Origin: Ignavibacteria bacterium UBA6906
Lineage (GTDB): Bacteria > Bacteroidota > Ignavibacteria > UBA10030 > UBA6906
DNA: 7,739 bases
Direction: 5' to 3'
Assembly (NCBI GenBank): GCA_002451155.1
Contig: DKBG01000143.1
Coordinates: 1 to 7,739 of the forward strand
The notes beneath the pieces are model-generated. The model had not been told where the DNA came from and made no database searches. It was given only the letters and a program-made list of their open reading frames with translations. Shown in pieces: positions 5,937 to 7,739 of this stretch (its first letter is position 1; every line of letters begins with the position of its first letter). Position numbers and translations under genes: made by a program.

Positions 5937-7577
5937 TCAGACCGTGATGATCTGATGCGCGTGGGCGTGAATATCCAGCTCCGCCAGAATTCGGTTTGTG
6001 ATCGTGGGGCCGTACTTGTCGAGGTACTGGAGAATATTAACTTCCCGCTCCTGAAGGCCCCCGTTGGGAAGGAGCCCATTCACCGACCGTTCAATCTGGC
6101 GGACTGCGGTTTCGTTTCTCCGCTTTTGGGCGGCGACAGCCTTCTCTCTCAAAACACTGAGGTTCCCGTCGATCTTTGACGCGACCCCGTCAAGCGATCC
6201 CAGGAGCGTCGGGTCAACTTCCTTCAGGCCGAACCGGAGCTCCTGCAAGGATGAATGGATCTGCCTGGTTGCCGCTCCGAAGACCTGGTCCAGACGAACT
6301 TCAGAAATCTGCTGGACAACTTTCGTGGTGAGCTTGTTGATGTCCTCAAAGAACTCGTTCAGCTCCAGACTGTACTTTTCCATAGCGCGGCGGAGGCGCT
6401 CATCCACAAGCGAAGCGCTCGCGCGCGGAAAGATCACCGGTTGGGGAATGCCGAACTCCCGGTACACCGGGCCGAGCTGCGCGTAGTACGCCACCTCGGA
6501 AGGACCCGCGACGTACGAGACCGTGGGGAGAAGAGTGTCCTGCGCGATTGGCCGGAGGATGACGTTCGTGCTCAACAGTTCCGGGTTCTCGCGGGCGATC
6601 CGTTCAAGTTCTTCCCTGGGAATGAAGTGGCGCGTTCCCCGCAGGCTGAAATCATGCTCCCTCGGCTCAATGAGGTAGCGTCCTCCCTTGTGGAAAAAGA
6701 AGAGATTGAGGGATTTGGCTTTGATCTGCGCGTGGTATCGTTTCTCCAGTTCGGCACTCTGGGTGATGACGAGCTGGGAGGTCACCGGGAATGTATGGAC
6801 TTCTTTCTGAAACATCGGCGAGAGGAGACGCTTGAATCTCGGATGGTTTGGAGACAGGAACACGATCCCCCGGTCCGGGAAGAGCTTGAGCATCCAGCAG
6901 ACAAACGCCTCGTTGAATGTCCTGCCGGGGGCGTAGCAGCTGCGGAGATCGCGAAGTATGCCGTCGGTAAATTCGGTCTTCTGCAGGCCTGCCTCCAGTG
7001 CGGCAAGGGTTGGCGCGAGTGACTCGTTGAAGACCAGCTCGCCCACCGGTCCGAGGTTTCGTTCCGGCAGGGTATCGCCGTGCAAATACTCGACTCTGAG
7101 CGCCCTGTTCTCCTGATCAAGGAGCGAAATGTGGTTCATCTCGGCGAAATCATGGTCTTCTCCTTCAAGCCAGAAGACCGGGATAAAGTCGTGCAAAGGG
7201 TATTTCGACTTCAGCCATTCGGCCAGGCGAAGGGCCGTCATGGTCTTGAAGAGCGTATACAGGGGTCCTCCGAACAGCCCGACCTGTTGGCCCGTTACCA
7301 CGGCGAACGTTGTCTGTTTCCTCAGAAGGGCGATGTTCTCGAGGGTTCTTCCAGAGGCCCCGAAACCGGCATTCTGCTCCCTGAGCACGTCCACGAGAAC
7401 CTCGCGGTGGGAGGAATCGAGGCTTATGTCCTCAATCACCTGCCCGTACGCCGCGACATCCCGGAAGTTCCAGGGGTAAAACTCCGCGAGCTTTGCGTAG
7501 TCGCCGCAATAGTCGTAAAAGAGATCAGAGAACCCTCCCGCCGATGGCGGGAGCTTTCGGTAGTCGATGACTTCCAT
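5937..7577 (-). CDS. bshC: Bacillithiol synthase (cysteine-adding enzyme)
   Basis: BshC is the last enzyme of bacillithiol synthesis, joining cysteine to glucosaminyl-malate; bacillithiol is a cytoplasmic low-molecular-weight thiol used like glutathione. The 546-residue product is close to the usual length (about 540). The family signature TGQQVGLFGGPLY is at 95-107, followed by PVFWLEGEDHDFAEMNH (133-149) with EDHD at 140-143. NVILRPIAQDTLLPTVSYVAGPSEVAYYAQ spans 338-367 and PVIFPRASASLVDE 380-393. A long helical, probably coiled-coil segment (about 395-495) precedes LPNGGLQER (503-511) and a short C-terminal domain. No signal peptide or membrane segment is visible. The ATG at 7577 gives the typical N-terminus, but no purine-rich Shine-Dalgarno sequence precedes it. 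It is transcribed alone and convergent with pnp. bshA and bshB are not in the window, which is usual since the three genes are often scattered. Confidence 0.95.
   Translation of the reverse strand: MEVIDYRKLPPSAGGFSDLFYDYCGDYAKLAEFYPWNFRDVAAYGQVIEDISLDSSHREVLVDVLREQNAGFGASGRTLENIALLRKQTTFAVVTGQQVGLFGGPLYTLFKTMTALRLAEWLKSKYPLHDFIPVFWLEGEDHDFAEMNHISLLDQENRALRVEYLHGDTLPERNLGPVGELVFNESLAPTLAALEAGLQKTEFTDGILRDLRSCYAPGRTFNEAFVCWMLKLFPDRGIVFLSPNHPRFKRLLSPMFQKEVHTFPVTSQLVITQSAELEKRYHAQIKAKSLNLFFFHKGGRYLIEPREHDFSLRGTRHFIPREELERIARENPELLSTNVILRPIAQDTLLPTVSYVAGPSEVAYYAQLGPVYREFGIPQPVIFPRASASLVDERLRRAMEKYSLELNEFFEDINKLTTKVVQQISEVRLDQVFGAATRQIHSSLQELRFGLKEVDPTLLGSLDGVASKIDGNLSVLREKAVAAQKRRNETAVRQIERSVNGLLPNGGLQEREVNILQYLDKYGPTITNRILAELDIHAHAHQIITV
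7535..7553 (-). repeat. GC-rich perfect inverted repeat in the first codons of bshC
   Basis: CTCCCGCC (7535-7542), a 3-base loop, and GGCGGGAG (7546-7553) form a perfect 8-bp stem. In the bshC mRNA this covers bases 25-43 of the coding sequence, encoding roughly residues L9 to G15. It is followed on that strand by GGGTTCTC, which is not a terminator-type T-run. It could slow initiation or early elongation, or be a copy of a dispersed palindromic element. The structure is seen directly; a role is not shown. Confidence 0.6.
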
Positions 7578-7612
7578 GAAAGGGGAGAAATGTGGGTCCG
7601 AGTGTTAGGCGC

Positions 7613-7641
7613 AATATATCAAGTCCTGCAGGGAGAAGCAA
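7613..7641 (-). promoter_or_regulatory. Probable sigma70-type promoter of bshC
   Basis: Read on the - strand, TTGCTT (7641-7636) lies exactly 17 bases before TATATT (7618-7613). The -10 box matches TATAAT at 5 of 6 positions; the -35 box keeps TTG only. Transcription would start near 7606, giving a 5' leader of about 28 bases before the bshC ATG. The local AT-rich patch stands out from the GC-rich surroundings. The 162 bases from 7578 to the window end hold no convincing gene. Confidence 0.5.
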
Positions 7642-7662
7642 CCGGCATCGAGGAAAAAGGGA

Positions 7663-7693
7663 TTGCACAAGAGGGAAAAGTTTCCTACCATTG
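7663..7693 (+). promoter_or_regulatory. Weak candidate promoter pointing out of the right edge
   Basis: TTGCAC (7663-7668) is followed after 17 bases by TACCAT (7686-7691). The extended TACCATTG (7686-7693) matches the Bacteroidetes -7 consensus TAnnTTTG with one mismatch. If real, it would drive a gene starting beyond the window on the + strand. Both boxes are imperfect and no downstream gene is visible, so this is tentative. Confidence 0.2.
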
Positions 7694-7739
7694 AGGCGGT
7701 TATCAAATCCGTATCAGTAACCCGTTGAAGTCAGGGCGC

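Noticed and set aside
6255..7022. 255-codon + strand open frame opposite bshC
   Set aside because: bshC has clear family motifs across this stretch; the + frame has none and no ribosome-binding site.
7080..7694. 204-codon + strand open frame running from bshC antisense into the right-hand gap
   Set aside because: Most of it is antisense to the conserved N-terminal half of bshC, and the part in the gap is low-complexity with no motif.

Overview
This is an ordinary housekeeping region of a bacterial chromosome. I see no undescribed system in it. Six co-directional genes on the + strand, infB (5' end missing) - rbfA - truB - ribF - rpsO - pnp, form a very tightly packed translation and RNA-processing operon (positions 1-5854). 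A strong hairpin terminator follows pnp. A single convergent gene on the - strand, bshC (5937-7577), encodes the cysteine-adding enzyme of bacillithiol synthesis. Upstream of bshC is a 162-base stretch that holds a plausible bshC promoter and perhaps a weak promoter facing the other way. There are no RNA genes, CRISPR arrays, mobile elements or signs of recent transfer.

The probable host is a GC-rich member of the Bacteroidetes/Chlorobi (FCB) group, for instance an Ignavibacteria- or Chlorobi-like lineage. This is inferred from four things. The TruB is short and carries a TPSYDAETE loop in place of the proteobacterial-style GxxTxTxD loop. The S15 sequence is DTGRPEVQ, with HHSRVGLL later on. 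BshC is present, a gene found in Firmicutes, Bacteroidetes, Chlorobi, Deinococcus and some others. The IF2 C-terminal half has ISESDV and YSIIYDAIDDI type sequences. Assignment below phylum level is not possible by eye.

Layout: IF2 (1-1332) and RbfA (1356-1727) are separated by 23 bases containing a hairpin that covers the rbfA ribosome-binding site. The start of truB (GTG, 1711) lies inside the end of rbfA. ribF starts in an ATGA overlap with the truB stop. rpsO follows ribF by 11 bases with a good Shine-Dalgarno sequence. pnp follows rpsO by 3 bases. The close spacing implies one transcript and extensive translational coupling.

The genes work together in translation initiation (IF2), 30S maturation (RbfA, S15), tRNA modification (TruB, pseudouridine 55) and RNA turnover (PNPase). 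RibF supplies FMN and FAD and sits in this cluster in many bacteria without an obvious mechanistic link. bshC is functionally separate and belongs to low-molecular-weight thiol and redox metabolism. The details worth a second look are small: hairpins at the 5' ends of rbfA and bshC, a tiny tandem repeat in PNPase, substitutions in S15, and the lack of any intergenic room for a classic pnp autoregulatory hairpin.
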